This document shows, piece by piece, positions 15,979-22,713 of a stretch of DNA of 22,713 nt. Source of the stretch: Clostridium sp. OF09-36 (lineage in GTDB: Bacteria > Bacillota > Clostridia > Lachnospirales > Lachnospiraceae); contig NZ_QUMD01000038.1 in the NCBI RefSeq assembly GCF_003481985.1, forward strand, positions 1 to 22,713. The letters are read 5' to 3'. Each line of letters starts with the position of its first letter. Positions within the stretch are counted from its first letter, which is position 1. The notes beneath the pieces were generated by a model that had not been told where the DNA came from, did not search any database, and saw only the letters and a list, made by a program, of their open reading frames with translations. The position numbers and the translations under genes were made by a program.

Positions 15979-16383
15979 CTACTGCAATACCTCCCGCACC
16001 TTCTCCACCACAAGCACATCCGCCGGTAACCATTCTACCGAACCCAGTTTCTCTTTCGTTAACCACTTCGCTGCTTCGTGTTCCCGAAGCACTAAGTCTC
16101 CAGAAACAACCTCTGCCCAGAAGCAGTCCATAGAAAGATGGAAGGTTGGATAATCGTATTCTACTGTAACGATCGGCTCTCCCACTGAAATTTCAGTATC
16201 CAGTTCTTCCTGAATTTCCCGTTTTAATGCTTCCTGTGGTGTTTCTCCTGCCTCAATCTTCCCGCCTGGGAATTCCCAACCGTCTTTAAATTCTCCGTAT
16301 CCACGCGGGGTTGCAAAAATAATCGCTTCTCCATTTTCTTTGCTTGCTTTGATCACTGCTGCAACTACCCTTACTGTTTTCAT
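15979..16383 (-). CDS. Nudix hydrolase, MutT-like (8-oxo-dGTP diphosphatase type)
   Basis: This 134-residue protein contains a complete Nudix box, G41-x5-E47-x7-R55-E56-x2-E59-E60, with the WEFPGGK lead-in typical of MutT. MutT enzymes hydrolyse oxidised nucleoside triphosphates to the monophosphate. Substrate here is inferred from family resemblance only. GGAGG precedes the ATG. It is followed closely by the methyltransferase and helicase genes. A diverged and broken paralogue lies at 20012-20403. Confidence 0.93.
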   Translation of the reverse strand: MKTVRVVAAVIKASKENGEAIIFATPRGYGEFKDGWEFPGGKIEAGETPQEALKREIQEELDTEISVGEPIVTVEYDYPTFHLSMDCFWAEVVSGDLVLREHEAAKWLTKEKLGSVEWLPADVLVVEKVREVLQ

Positions 16384-16398
16384 CGCAATCCTCCATTT

Positions 16399-16995
16399 TT
16401 ACGCAGTAAAATAATCGAATATATCCTTACGTACTTCTTGTTTTAATTCCAACTTAAAATTCATGATCGGGCGGGATTCTTTTTTATCATTTAATATAGT
16501 AGTTTCTTTCCATGCAACCGGCGTTACTTCACCCATATAATAAAAATCACTTCCCTCTCCATCACTTTTTTTCAAAAATAAAAGAACTTTAAGCCCATTT
16601 TCACGAGCATGAATCAATTCCTGCGATTCCGAACTCTCAAGTTTCACTTTACTACGAGTCATCCAGCTAAAAATTTTATTGCTATAAACTGTCGGATTGA
16701 TAGCAATTTTTTCGAATTCATCTAAGTACTTCGTACTGTTTGCAATGTCTTCTGATTTTTCGTATGTAACAAAGATCGGACATGTATGATATTTAATACG
16801 ATAACCATATACTGTCGAGCTATCGTCCTTTGTCCAATTCAATATCCTACATACATCTTTTCTAGAATATTTTTGATACAATGTTCTTGGAATTTTAAAT
16901 GCTAAACCAGTCCAATTAGCTAAAGTACATTTAATTCTACCGTTAACATTCCCATCCATGAGATAAAGCTGTATATTTTCCCTCTTGCCATACAC
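16399..16995 (-). CDS. DUF3427 protein with GIY-YIG-like N-terminus
   Basis: Residues 9-37 (LYLMDG...KIPRT) closely resemble the first segment of GIY-YIG nuclease family proteins. From about residue 40 the protein switches to DUF3427: YSRKDVCRILNW, YGYRIK, PIFVTYEKS, SWMTRSKVKLES and DGEGSDFYYMGEV. DUF3427 is usually the C-terminal domain of PLD-SF2 helicases such as the one encoded three genes downstream. No GIY-YIG catalytic residues are present. The 198-residue ORF therefore looks like a chimera made by recombination, or a stand-alone DUF3427 partner. The start codon context is not strong. It lies 15 nt upstream of the Nudix gene in the same direction. Confidence 0.75.
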   Translation of the reverse strand: MYGKRENIQLYLMDGNVNGRIKCTLANWTGLAFKIPRTLYQKYSRKDVCRILNWTKDDSSTVYGYRIKYHTCPIFVTYEKSEDIANSTKYLDEFEKIAINPTVYSNKIFSWMTRSKVKLESSESQELIHARENGLKVLLFLKKSDGEGSDFYYMGEVTPVAWKETTILNDKKESRPIMNFKLELKQEVRKDIFDYFTA

Positions 16996-17115
16996 TACTC
17001 CTCTTCTGTTCTATCAACCGAGCCTCGTTTCTATTCCATAAAATTTCCAAAATATATTAATAACTAAGACTTCCAACCCCCCGAAGGGGCGCACCTAGAA
17101 AATTCAACATTTCAG

Positions 17116-17256
17116 CTAACAAAATGTAAACGCCTCATAGCGGGTACCTTGCCAGCCAAAAGCCTCTTTCACGGCCCGATTTCCACAATCAATTTTTTTA
17201 TATCGTAACTTCTTCATCTGTTGATTGCAAGTTAAAAACTCTTTATCTACTGCCAC
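17116..17256 (-). pseudogene. Fragment of an Abi-like (AbiD/F, Abi_2) gene
   Basis: From a GTG preceded by GAGGAAAGG the frame encodes 46 residues, FLTCNQQMKKLRYKKIDC being the recognisable part. It resembles the N-terminus of Abi_2 family abortive-infection proteins, which start with a similar FLT-x-x-QQ-x-x-x-LR block. The following conserved GYF-N-x-x-NGYK region is missing and the frame stops. It lies just downstream of the membrane protein gene. Recognition is from memory of the family pattern and is moderate. Confidence 0.4.
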
Positions 17257-17274
17257 GCAATCACCTTTCCTCAT

Positions 17275-18228
17275 TTAGCTATTTGAAACATCAGACGAAT
17301 CCTTAAAATTCATTATTCTACCTGTTACTGGTATTCTATCAACCGGTTCAACTTTAGACCTAAAATATATTTTAGCTCTGAAAGCTTCTAAACACTCTTC
17401 TATATCATCAAATTCTTTCTGGTAAATACTCACGTAATCAAATGCATCTTCAGACTTTTTTTCCTCTGCAAATAATGCCTTACTCACTCCAATCGCCTTA
17501 CGCATGCAAACAGCAAAATTGCCTTTATTATTTTTATAAAGATTGAAATGATAAGTCTCTTCCAAAATTTTATGTTTTATTTTTCTTATCTTGTCAAAAA
17601 TTTCATTATAAGCTCTGAGTCGTATATTTTTATTAGCAAAAATAAAATTCAAATTGCCATACGCACTGTCTAATTCAGATAAGCTAATCTTTGACAATTC
17701 TATGTAACTATCAATAACTTCATTAATTGTCCTTTCATAGCCCTCCATTCGAGAAATACATATTTGATTTAAAATATTACATACATCATCATTTTCCGTA
17801 AATGACATAGGTTCATTTTCTTCCATCCATTGAATGTATTTTTCTCGATACTCATGCGACTCTTCTGGGCCAAATATACCTGCTACTCCTGGTGGTAATT
17901 CCTTAGCGCGTTTATTATAATAATTTTCAGCAATACAACTAGTAACAATATCCTCTGGTTCATCAAAATAAATATATTTCGCCTTTCGGAACTGTGCAAG
18001 CACTCGTTGTGCTTCTATCCAGAATTGTTCCATTGCCTTCTTACGTTCTGAAAAATATTCTACCAATGACATGATAAATCCCAGCAAAGCACTACCAAAT
18101 ATTGCCAACGTAATATCATATCCAATATTTTCATCTGAGCAGCAGTATTTATTAAAAATTGCCATCAATATAATAGCCACTAAAGAACAAATGAATGTAA
18201 CAATTGTAACCCATTTCTTTGCCGTCAA
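17275..18228 (-). CDS. Hypothetical membrane protein with two TM helices and a large cytoplasmic domain
   Basis: About 317 residues: two hydrophobic helices (roughly 6-25 and 38-57 from the chosen start) are followed by about 260 mostly charged, helical residues. The start chosen is a TTG at 18226-18228, with AGGAGG 10 nt upstream; an upstream in-frame GTG (18258) would place the ribosome site inside the gene. It starts 2 nt after the stop of the DUF1524 remnant, so the two were probably one operon. I recognise no family. Two-helix anchors with a cytoplasmic domain occur in some defence effectors, but nothing in this sequence proves that. Confidence 0.7.
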   Translation of the reverse strand: MTAKKWVTIVTFICSLVAIILMAIFNKYCCSDENIGYDITLAIFGSALLGFIMSLVEYFSERKKAMEQFWIEAQRVLAQFRKAKYIYFDEPEDIVTSCIAENYYNKRAKELPPGVAGIFGPEESHEYREKYIQWMEENEPMSFTENDDVCNILNQICISRMEGYERTINEVIDSYIELSKISLSELDSAYGNLNFIFANKNIRLRAYNEIFDKIRKIKHKILEETYHFNLYKNNKGNFAVCMRKAIGVSKALFAEEKKSEDAFDYVSIYQKEFDDIEECLEAFRAKIYFRSKVEPVDRIPVTGRIMNFKDSSDVSNS

Positions 18229-18230
18229 TT

Positions 18231-18560
18231 CTAATCTTCCTCCTGATCTATCCCACACGCATCAATCAGATACTTCCGCATATCTTCCTCGTGCTTCTTG
18301 TACATAATTTCTTTCCAATAAAGCTTGCAACCTTATCGCCATTCTTTTCAGTAAGCTCGTTCATAATACGAAGTTTGATACTTCCCTTGCTTATCATATC
18401 TTTAAACGTGCTCTTCTTTGCCTCCGAAGACATATTTGAAAACTTTGAATTAACATTACGCTGGATAATGCATAAATTAGCAAACTGATCTACACCATCT
18501 TTCCATTGTTCAAAGGTTCCCTCTGACGGATTTTGAGGATACCAATGCTCTAATCTCTGT
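18231..18560 (-). pseudogene. 3' remnant of a DUF262/DUF1524 (GmrSD-like) gene
   Basis: The minus strand encodes LEHWYPQNP, then QFANLCIIQRNVNSKFSN and KKSTFKDMISKGSIKLRIMN, which match the C-terminal DUF1524 region of DUF262 proteins (the EH-x-x-P HNH-like motif and a downstream Asn-rich block). The frame breaks near 18300 and resumes in another frame with KEIMYKKHEEDMRKYLIDAC up to TAG at 18231-18233. Upstream of 18560 the match ends at a stop. GmrSD-type proteins are modification-dependent restriction enzymes; this one cannot be functional. Confidence 0.6.
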
Positions 18561-18783
18561 TTACATCATCTAAGCATTCCTACTCTTTACAGGCTTATTT
18601 TTATAACATGTACTAGCAAATATAGCCCTCAAACCCGCTTAAACTTGTGCTTTCTTCGACAACAAGCAAATCACTTCGCAGTGGCACGATACGTTAGTAA
18701 GTACGTCATATCCACCTATCTGTTCAAGGGAACATATCTACGAACCCTTTAACGATAACTCCATTTTTGAACCCTGCCTTATA
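18561..18783. other. Intergenic stretch without recognised content
   Basis: Between the DUF1524 remnant and the HNH gene no ORF, hairpin terminator or promoter of note is seen. It may be eroded sequence of the lost 5' part of the DUF262 gene, but no frame can be followed. Confidence 0.4.
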
Positions 18784-19563
18784 TTATTTACTCTCTTCTA
18801 CAACACTTCGCATAGAAGTATGCCGTAATGCCGACATTGGCTTCCCATTGACTTTTGCATCGAGGTTCAAATATGTTACTCCATCCCTAATAATAATAGG
18901 ACTATTCTCTTCTCCTGGTTGCAACTCTATGTGTGGGCGTTCCTTCGCATGAATGCTTTGGGCATGCAATGTTCCCAATTCGAATTTTCTATCGGTTCTA
19001 CTATTCAGTAGATAGAACCAATCAATGTACAAATTTTCAAATTTATCATACATGCAAATAAACATCTCTGCTGCTTTTCCTGAAGCTTTATTAAAGTAAA
19101 TATCATCATTCATAAAAAGCTGCAGTTGAAATTGTTTTGATCTATGGAGATAATACACATCCATTATGAACGCCGGATATTCCATACACGTTTCTAATTC
19201 AGCAGCTTTCTTATCAATCGTAAAAGCTTTAGCTTTATTCAAATCTTCAGATAGAATGTGAAGATTCTCATAGGTACAGTTCAATCCATCATTATCCAGA
19301 TGTTCTATTATGTTACCCTCTGCTTGCATTCGGTCAATATTTTTACGCCCATAAATAAATCCCAAAACAAACTCATGGAAATATATGTTTAACTTACTGT
19401 TATGCAAATAAGGGTGCTCACCATCTTTATATGTCCAAGTGTACTTTTTAACTTCTTCTAGTAATGACGGATCATTTGTTATTTTTGCAACATGCCCTTT
19501 CCACTGATCTCTACTTAGTTCAATAACATTACCGATAACTTGTATGTTAACTGCTTTAGGCAT
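18784..19563 (-). CDS. HNH endonuclease-like protein
   Basis: This 259-residue protein has an HNH-like core at about residues 60-113: H63, then IEHLDNDGLNCTYENL (H88, N95, N100) and N109. This matches the form H-x-D-x-DG-x-N-x-x-x-x-NL found in HNH nucleases. The rest shows no known domain. AGGAGGTGA precedes the ATG. It is the last gene of a tight leftward run after an SRA-like protein, so it could supply the nuclease of a modification-dependent restriction system. That pairing is an inference. Confidence 0.7.
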   Translation of the reverse strand: MPKAVNIQVIGNVIELSRDQWKGHVAKITNDPSLLEEVKKYTWTYKDGEHPYLHNSKLNIYFHEFVLGFIYGRKNIDRMQAEGNIIEHLDNDGLNCTYENLHILSEDLNKAKAFTIDKKAAELETCMEYPAFIMDVYYLHRSKQFQLQLFMNDDIYFNKASGKAAEMFICMYDKFENLYIDWFYLLNSRTDRKFELGTLHAQSIHAKERPHIELQPGEENSPIIIRDGVTYLNLDAKVNGKPMSALRHTSMRSVVEESK

Positions 19564-20001
19564 CTATTCATCACCTCCTTCTTCATAATCTTCTGATGTG
19601 AGCAAGACTGCTGGAGTATATTCGCATTCTGGTACAAGGCTTTTAATCGCAATGAATAATTCTTCGAAATAATCACCAGGTACCCAGTATGTTTCTTTAA
19701 ACTTCGTTTTATCTGAATATGTAATATTAAATTCAATACCACCTATATCAGTGCAGAACTCTTCAACGCCTCTTTCAATAATTCCTGGAAGTATACCCGT
19801 AACCTCATCATATTTCATTTTGAAGATTGGACTGTTCGTTTTGTAACTCCACTTTCTCTTTGGATTAATATCCGTTTCCTGATAAGGAACATATTCATAG
19901 GCTATTGAATCTTGCGTAATGGTCACTTTATCATTGAAGGCTTCATCATAGCAGCAATAGCCTGACGAGCCTTTTATCACAATTCGTGTTATTTCTGCCA
20001 T
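19564..20001 (-). CDS. Uncharacterised 145-residue protein
   Basis: An intact ORF begins at an ATG with a strong AGGAGG site 7 nt upstream and ends where the HNH gene begins. The protein starts ITRIVIKGSSGYCCYDE and contains KRKWSYKTNSPIFK. I have seen this type of sequence in Clostridia and Bacteroidia genomes as an unnamed protein but know no function. No transmembrane helix, catalytic motif or repeats are visible. Its place between the Nudix remnant and the HNH gene suggests the same transcript. Confidence 0.8.
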   Translation of the reverse strand: MAEITRIVIKGSSGYCCYDEAFNDKVTITQDSIAYEYVPYQETDINPKRKWSYKTNSPIFKMKYDEVTGILPGIIERGVEEFCTDIGGIEFNITYSDKTKFKETYWVPGDYFEELFIAIKSLVPECEYTPAVLLTSEDYEEGGDE

Positions 20002-20011
20002 GCTGTACCTC

Positions 20012-20403
20012 CTATTTCATAATCGCTTTAACTTTGGATATCAATGTGATGTCCGCCGGAAGCCACTGCACACTATCGAGTTCACTCTTGTTAAGCCACT
20101 TTGCATCTTCTACTTAAGCTCTCCTTCTATCACTTCACACCAAAAGCAATCCATCGATAAATGAAATGAAGGATAATCATATTCAACAGTATCGATTAAA
20201 TCTCCGACACCTATAAGAATATCTAGTTCTTCCTTTATTTCTCTAACAAGGGCCTCTTGAGAAGTCTCTCCAGGTTCAATTTTTCCACCAGGGAATTCCC
20301 ACTGACCCTTGGATTCTCCATAACCTCTAACTGTAGCAAATATTCGTTTCTTTTCTTTTATAGAATCACAAATAACTGCAGCTACAACTTTTACTGTTTT
20401 CAT
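20012..20403 (-). pseudogene. Broken Nudix hydrolase, paralogue of 15979-16383
   Basis: From ATG 20403 the frame encodes MKTVKVVAAVI, WEFPGGK and an intact Nudix box ending REIKEELD, then hits TAG at 20110-20112. The match continues one frame over with VEDAKWLNKSELDSVQWLPAD down to TAG at 20012-20014. A single 1-nt deletion near 20113-20118 explains this. By eye it is roughly two-thirds identical to the intact Nudix protein of this window. The truncated product keeps the catalytic box but loses the C-terminal third. Confidence 0.85.
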
Positions 20404-20410
20404 ATCAATC

Positions 20411-21166
20411 CTAAATGAATTCAAGCATCTTCTTTTCCATGCAGAATTCATATTCCATCTTCTTTAATCCAACTTTGTCAAAGTCTACCGCAATAGAGGT
20501 TCCTTCGATTGCAGTAATAGTTCCGATTCCAAATGCCTTATGTTTTACTTGCTTACCTATAATATCAACAGGAATAACAACTGGTGGCTTTGGTTCTGGC
20601 TTTGGAATAACTGGTGGAACATACGTAGATTTGCTGCCCGACTTTTTCTTAGCAGCAATCATCTTCATATACTGTTCATCCATGTCCTTACCACGCGCTT
20701 TGAAATCTTCCATATCCTTAAATACAAACATGGCCGGTTTCTTTACATCATTATCAGGCACCGGACGGATAGGAAACATCCAAACTTTACGAGGAACTCC
20801 ATCCTCGCCTGGCTGAGTTTCGGTGTAAGGTTTGTCAACAAGCTCTATCCTTCCGCAGTACACATACTCGCCCGCATCCATTACTTCGAAAAGGTGGACA
20901 TCGACGCCATTGTAACCGCATGCTGCAAGCGTAGCATTCTGGGCCCAATTAATATCCTGGTCTCCATTTTTACCCATACCAGTGTAATGAAGAGCTCCAC
21001 CAATCCACTTATCGTGATAGATTCCTTTTGTGTAGTCTGAGACAATAACCAAAGTATTCGTAGTCTTTGAACGTCTCATCCCGCCCATATTCCCGCATTT
21101 GAATATATCAACAATATCTGCATTTTTTAGTATTTGCCCTATTTTTAATCCATGATTAAATGCCAT
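20411..21166 (-). CDS. SRA-like domain protein (type IV restriction, ScoMcrA-like reader)
   Basis: This 251-residue protein has an SRA-type fold signature in residues 20-135: GGMRRSKTTNTLVIVSD (28-44), HYTGMGKNGDQ (60-70), VHLFEV, YVYCGR and VWMFPIRPV. This resembles the SRA reader of ScoMcrA, which recognises methylated or phosphorothioated DNA. A proline-rich linker (about 183-197) leads to a small C-terminal domain (GKQVKHKAFGIGTITAIEG), like the Tudor/CarD-type domain found at the ends of helicases and restriction proteins. No nuclease motif is present, so a partner such as the HNH protein downstream would be needed. GGAGG lies 7 nt before the ATG. Confidence 0.85.
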   Translation of the reverse strand: MAFNHGLKIGQILKNADIVDIFKCGNMGGMRRSKTTNTLVIVSDYTKGIYHDKWIGGALHYTGMGKNGDQDINWAQNATLAACGYNGVDVHLFEVMDAGEYVYCGRIELVDKPYTETQPGEDGVPRKVWMFPIRPVPDNDVKKPAMFVFKDMEDFKARGKDMDEQYMKMIAAKKKSGSKSTYVPPVIPKPEPKPPVVIPVDIIGKQVKHKAFGIGTITAIEGTSIAVDFDKVGLKKMEYEFCMEKKMLEFI

Positions 21167-21214
21167 AGTGCACCTCCAAATTTGATAAACTTTCTAGAAA
21201 TTCATTCTTCTTCC

Positions 21215-21244
21215 GGATAAGCACGCTATCCAAAGCATGTCAAT
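21215..21244 (-). promoter_or_regulatory. Weak candidate promoter for the SRA operon
   Basis: On the minus strand TTGACA (21239-21244) is followed after 17 nt by TTATCC (21215-21220), a poor -10. It lies about 50 nt upstream of the SRA start. It is the only consensus -35 in the gap. Confidence 0.25.
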
Positions 21245-21286
21245 CATATCCACCTACACTTTTATAGTTTTATCACACTCTGCATC

Positions 21287-21475
21287 TTATTTTTCCTTTA
21301 TGTATTTTCCACTCTTGATACGCTCATCATTAGGTTTTTCTGCATCAGCCGGAATAGCCCAATAGGAACCGATCTTTGTTGCACCTGGAATTCTATTTTC
21401 TGCACATAAAACCTGAATTCTTCTGATGGAGATACCCCATTTTTCAGAGGTTTGTCGTATTGATAAATATTCCAT
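21287..21475 (-). CDS. Small helix-turn-helix protein, excisionase/MerR-like
   Basis: The 62-residue product, from the ATG at 21475 (GAGAGG just upstream), reads YLSIRQTSEKWGISIRRIQVLC and then RIPGATKIGSYWAIP. This is the HTH_17-type winged helix-turn-helix of excisionases and small island regulators. The longer version of the frame, starting at 21508, has no better site. Such genes often neighbour integrases; here a broken serine recombinase lies upstream. DNA binding is inferred from the fold. Confidence 0.75.
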   Translation of the reverse strand: MEYLSIRQTSEKWGISIRRIQVLCAENRIPGATKIGSYWAIPADAEKPNDERIKSGKYIKEK

Positions 21476-21554
21476 ATAATCCTCTCTTATAGTACAAAAC
21501 ACACACAATACAATCTAACGATATTATATTCCAAACCACGAATAAAATCAATCT

Positions 21555-21585
21555 AAAAAAGGCAGCCAATCCTAAGCCTGCTGCC
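21555..21585 (-). terminator. Rho-independent terminator after the recombinase remnant
   Basis: On the minus strand GGCAGC and GCTGCC form a stem with a 13-nt loop, followed by TTTTTT. It lies 15 nt after the recombinase stop. Confidence 0.75.
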
Positions 21586-21599
21586 CTTGCAAATCCTTG

Positions 21600-22607
21600 T
21601 TATCTTGGAATATCCAGTTCAATTCCTGCTTTGAAGCAAACTTTGAACCTATCGTCATAGATCTTTATCTCTTGAATGTACTTTCTAACCATCGATTCTT
21701 CATATTCAGTGAGTTCTTCATTTGCTTCTATCAGGTACTCTTCCAACTCAGAAATTCTCTTTTTAAATCCCTCAGTATCAGCCTTGGCTACCAATAGCTT
21801 CTGCTTCTTTTCTTTAAGTCTGTCAACCTCATCGGCGAGAGCCGAGTAATCCTTTTTTGCCTGGGCTAGCTTCACCAGTTCTTTCTGCTTTGCAGTAAGA
21901 AGCTCATTTAATGTTTCCAACTCACCGCTGTTATCATCTGCAATCGCAGCCTCGATATTCTGTAATAGAACTATCTTCATTGATGAAGAGCATCTTACTA
22001 AAAGGTTTATGGCCTTTACTGTTGCCTGCTGAAGTTCTTCCTCACCAATCGTAGGTGCGTCGCATGCATCTGGTCCATGCTCAACCCTGGTGCAACATCG
22101 CCATACATTTGACCTTTTTCCTCGATTATTCCAGGCAATGCGCCTGTAAATATCCCCGCATCTGGTGCAAATGCAAATACTGCTCAGAGCGTATTTGCTG
22201 GAATAGATTCTTTTTCTTTTACCATCATTGCTATACATATTAGATCTTCTAAAAAGCTCTTCTTGCACCTAGGTAAACAGGTCTCTAGGAATAATCGCCT
22301 CCTGGCTTCCGGTAACGTAGTATTGTGGAACCGAGCCATCATTCTTAATTCACGTTTTTTCAATAAAGTCTGTGGTGATTGTTTTCTGCAAAAGAGCATC
22401 GCCTATGTGCTTCTCATTTTGAAGAATACCCTTAACTGTACTCAGGTGCCATTTGTATTTTTTTCCGCCGGTCTTTATCTTATCTCTCTCAAGACCAGCA
22501 GCAATTTCACCAAGGCTGGTCCCTTCAAGAAATTCTCGGTAGATACGTTTTACTATCTTTGCCTCCTCCTCGTCTATGATGAGATTTCCTTCTTCATCCT
22601 TGGTTGT
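21600..22607 (-). pseudogene. Large serine recombinase, truncated, with two in-frame stops
   Basis: One continuous minus-strand frame encodes the middle and C-terminus of a large serine recombinase. The parts are DEEGNLIIDEEEAKIVKRIY (from 22598), KWHLSTVKGILQNEKHIGDA, and NDGSVPQYYVTGSQEAIIP. Then comes the recombinase zinc ribbon (CICTRCGD and a later CC and C) and a coiled coil (about the last 90 residues). The frame is interrupted by TGA (22350-22352) and TAG (22269-22271). The N-terminal resolvase domain with the catalytic serine is absent: homology stops at about 22607, after which the sequence is unrelated. It is therefore inactive. Its neighbour at 21287 may be the matching excisionase-like gene. 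Confidence 0.88.
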
Positions 22608-22713
22608 TTATGATACACTAAAATTACCAGAAAAAAGCGTCAGAATTCCCTGAAATCAGCAAGGGATTTTCCTCAAAAAAGGCGGGACATATTGTATCCC
22701 CTTCACAATACAG
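22608..22713. other. Sequence replacing the recombinase N-terminus
   Basis: No gene is identified in these last 106 bases. The sharp end of recombinase homology at about 22607 suggests a junction with another element or a deletion. Part of the stretch, TCCCTGAAATCAGCAAGGGA, is loosely palindromic, as element ends can be. The window stops before this can be resolved. Confidence 0.35.

Noticed and set aside
17082..17096. CCCC/GGGG hairpin
   Set aside because: Short stem without a T run, so not a convincing terminator.

Overview
The window looks like an accessory island of a low-to-mid GC Clostridia, most likely Lachnospiraceae. The reasons are strong AGGAGG-type ribosome binding sites, frequent TTG and GTG starts, and protein families common in that group. 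Taxonomy is an inference from style, not from a marker gene. Almost every real gene is on the minus strand, so the window is best read from right to left.

Left part (1-4012): CRISPR territory. Array 1 (23-1779, 27 repeats of 32 nt, probably continuing past the left edge) and array 2 (3454-3819, 6 repeats of a related 33-nt repeat) both carry type I-C-like repeats and are transcribed leftward from homologous leaders. Each leader has a near-consensus promoter and a conserved inverted repeat at a fixed distance. A third leader copy with only one repeat (3243-3400) lies between them. It is separated from array 1 by about 1.3 kb holding small ORFs and a par/Fst-like type I toxin-antitoxin locus.

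Centre (4013-12053): an effector operon in the order Argonaute, cas5c, cas8c (with an internal cas11c start), cas7c, cas3. There is no cas4, cas1 or cas2 in the window. The cas3 helicase is damaged: two frameshifts and a DEAH-to-DKAH change. The long prokaryotic Argonaute upstream has a complete D-E-D-D tetrad and a Y-K-Q-K MID pocket. One reading is that the Cascade part can still bind targets while the intact nuclease of the locus is Argonaute. That link is an inference. A small inverted-repeat element and an orphan 14-nt piece of CRISPR repeat lie in the region upstream of the Argonaute gene.

Right part (12503-21475): a leftward run of DNA-processing and defence-like genes. One group is a DUF3427 protein with a GIY-YIG-like N-terminus, a Nudix hydrolase, a methyltransferase, a PLD-SF2 helicase and an ArsC/Spx-like protein. 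Another group is an SRA-like protein, a second and broken Nudix gene, an unknown protein and an HNH protein. Between them are a decayed DUF262/DUF1524 gene end, a two-helix membrane protein and a fragment of an Abi-like gene. At the right edge are an excisionase-like HTH protein and a truncated large serine recombinase with two in-frame stops. These, with the many broken genes, suggest an old mobile island that has accumulated and lost defence genes.
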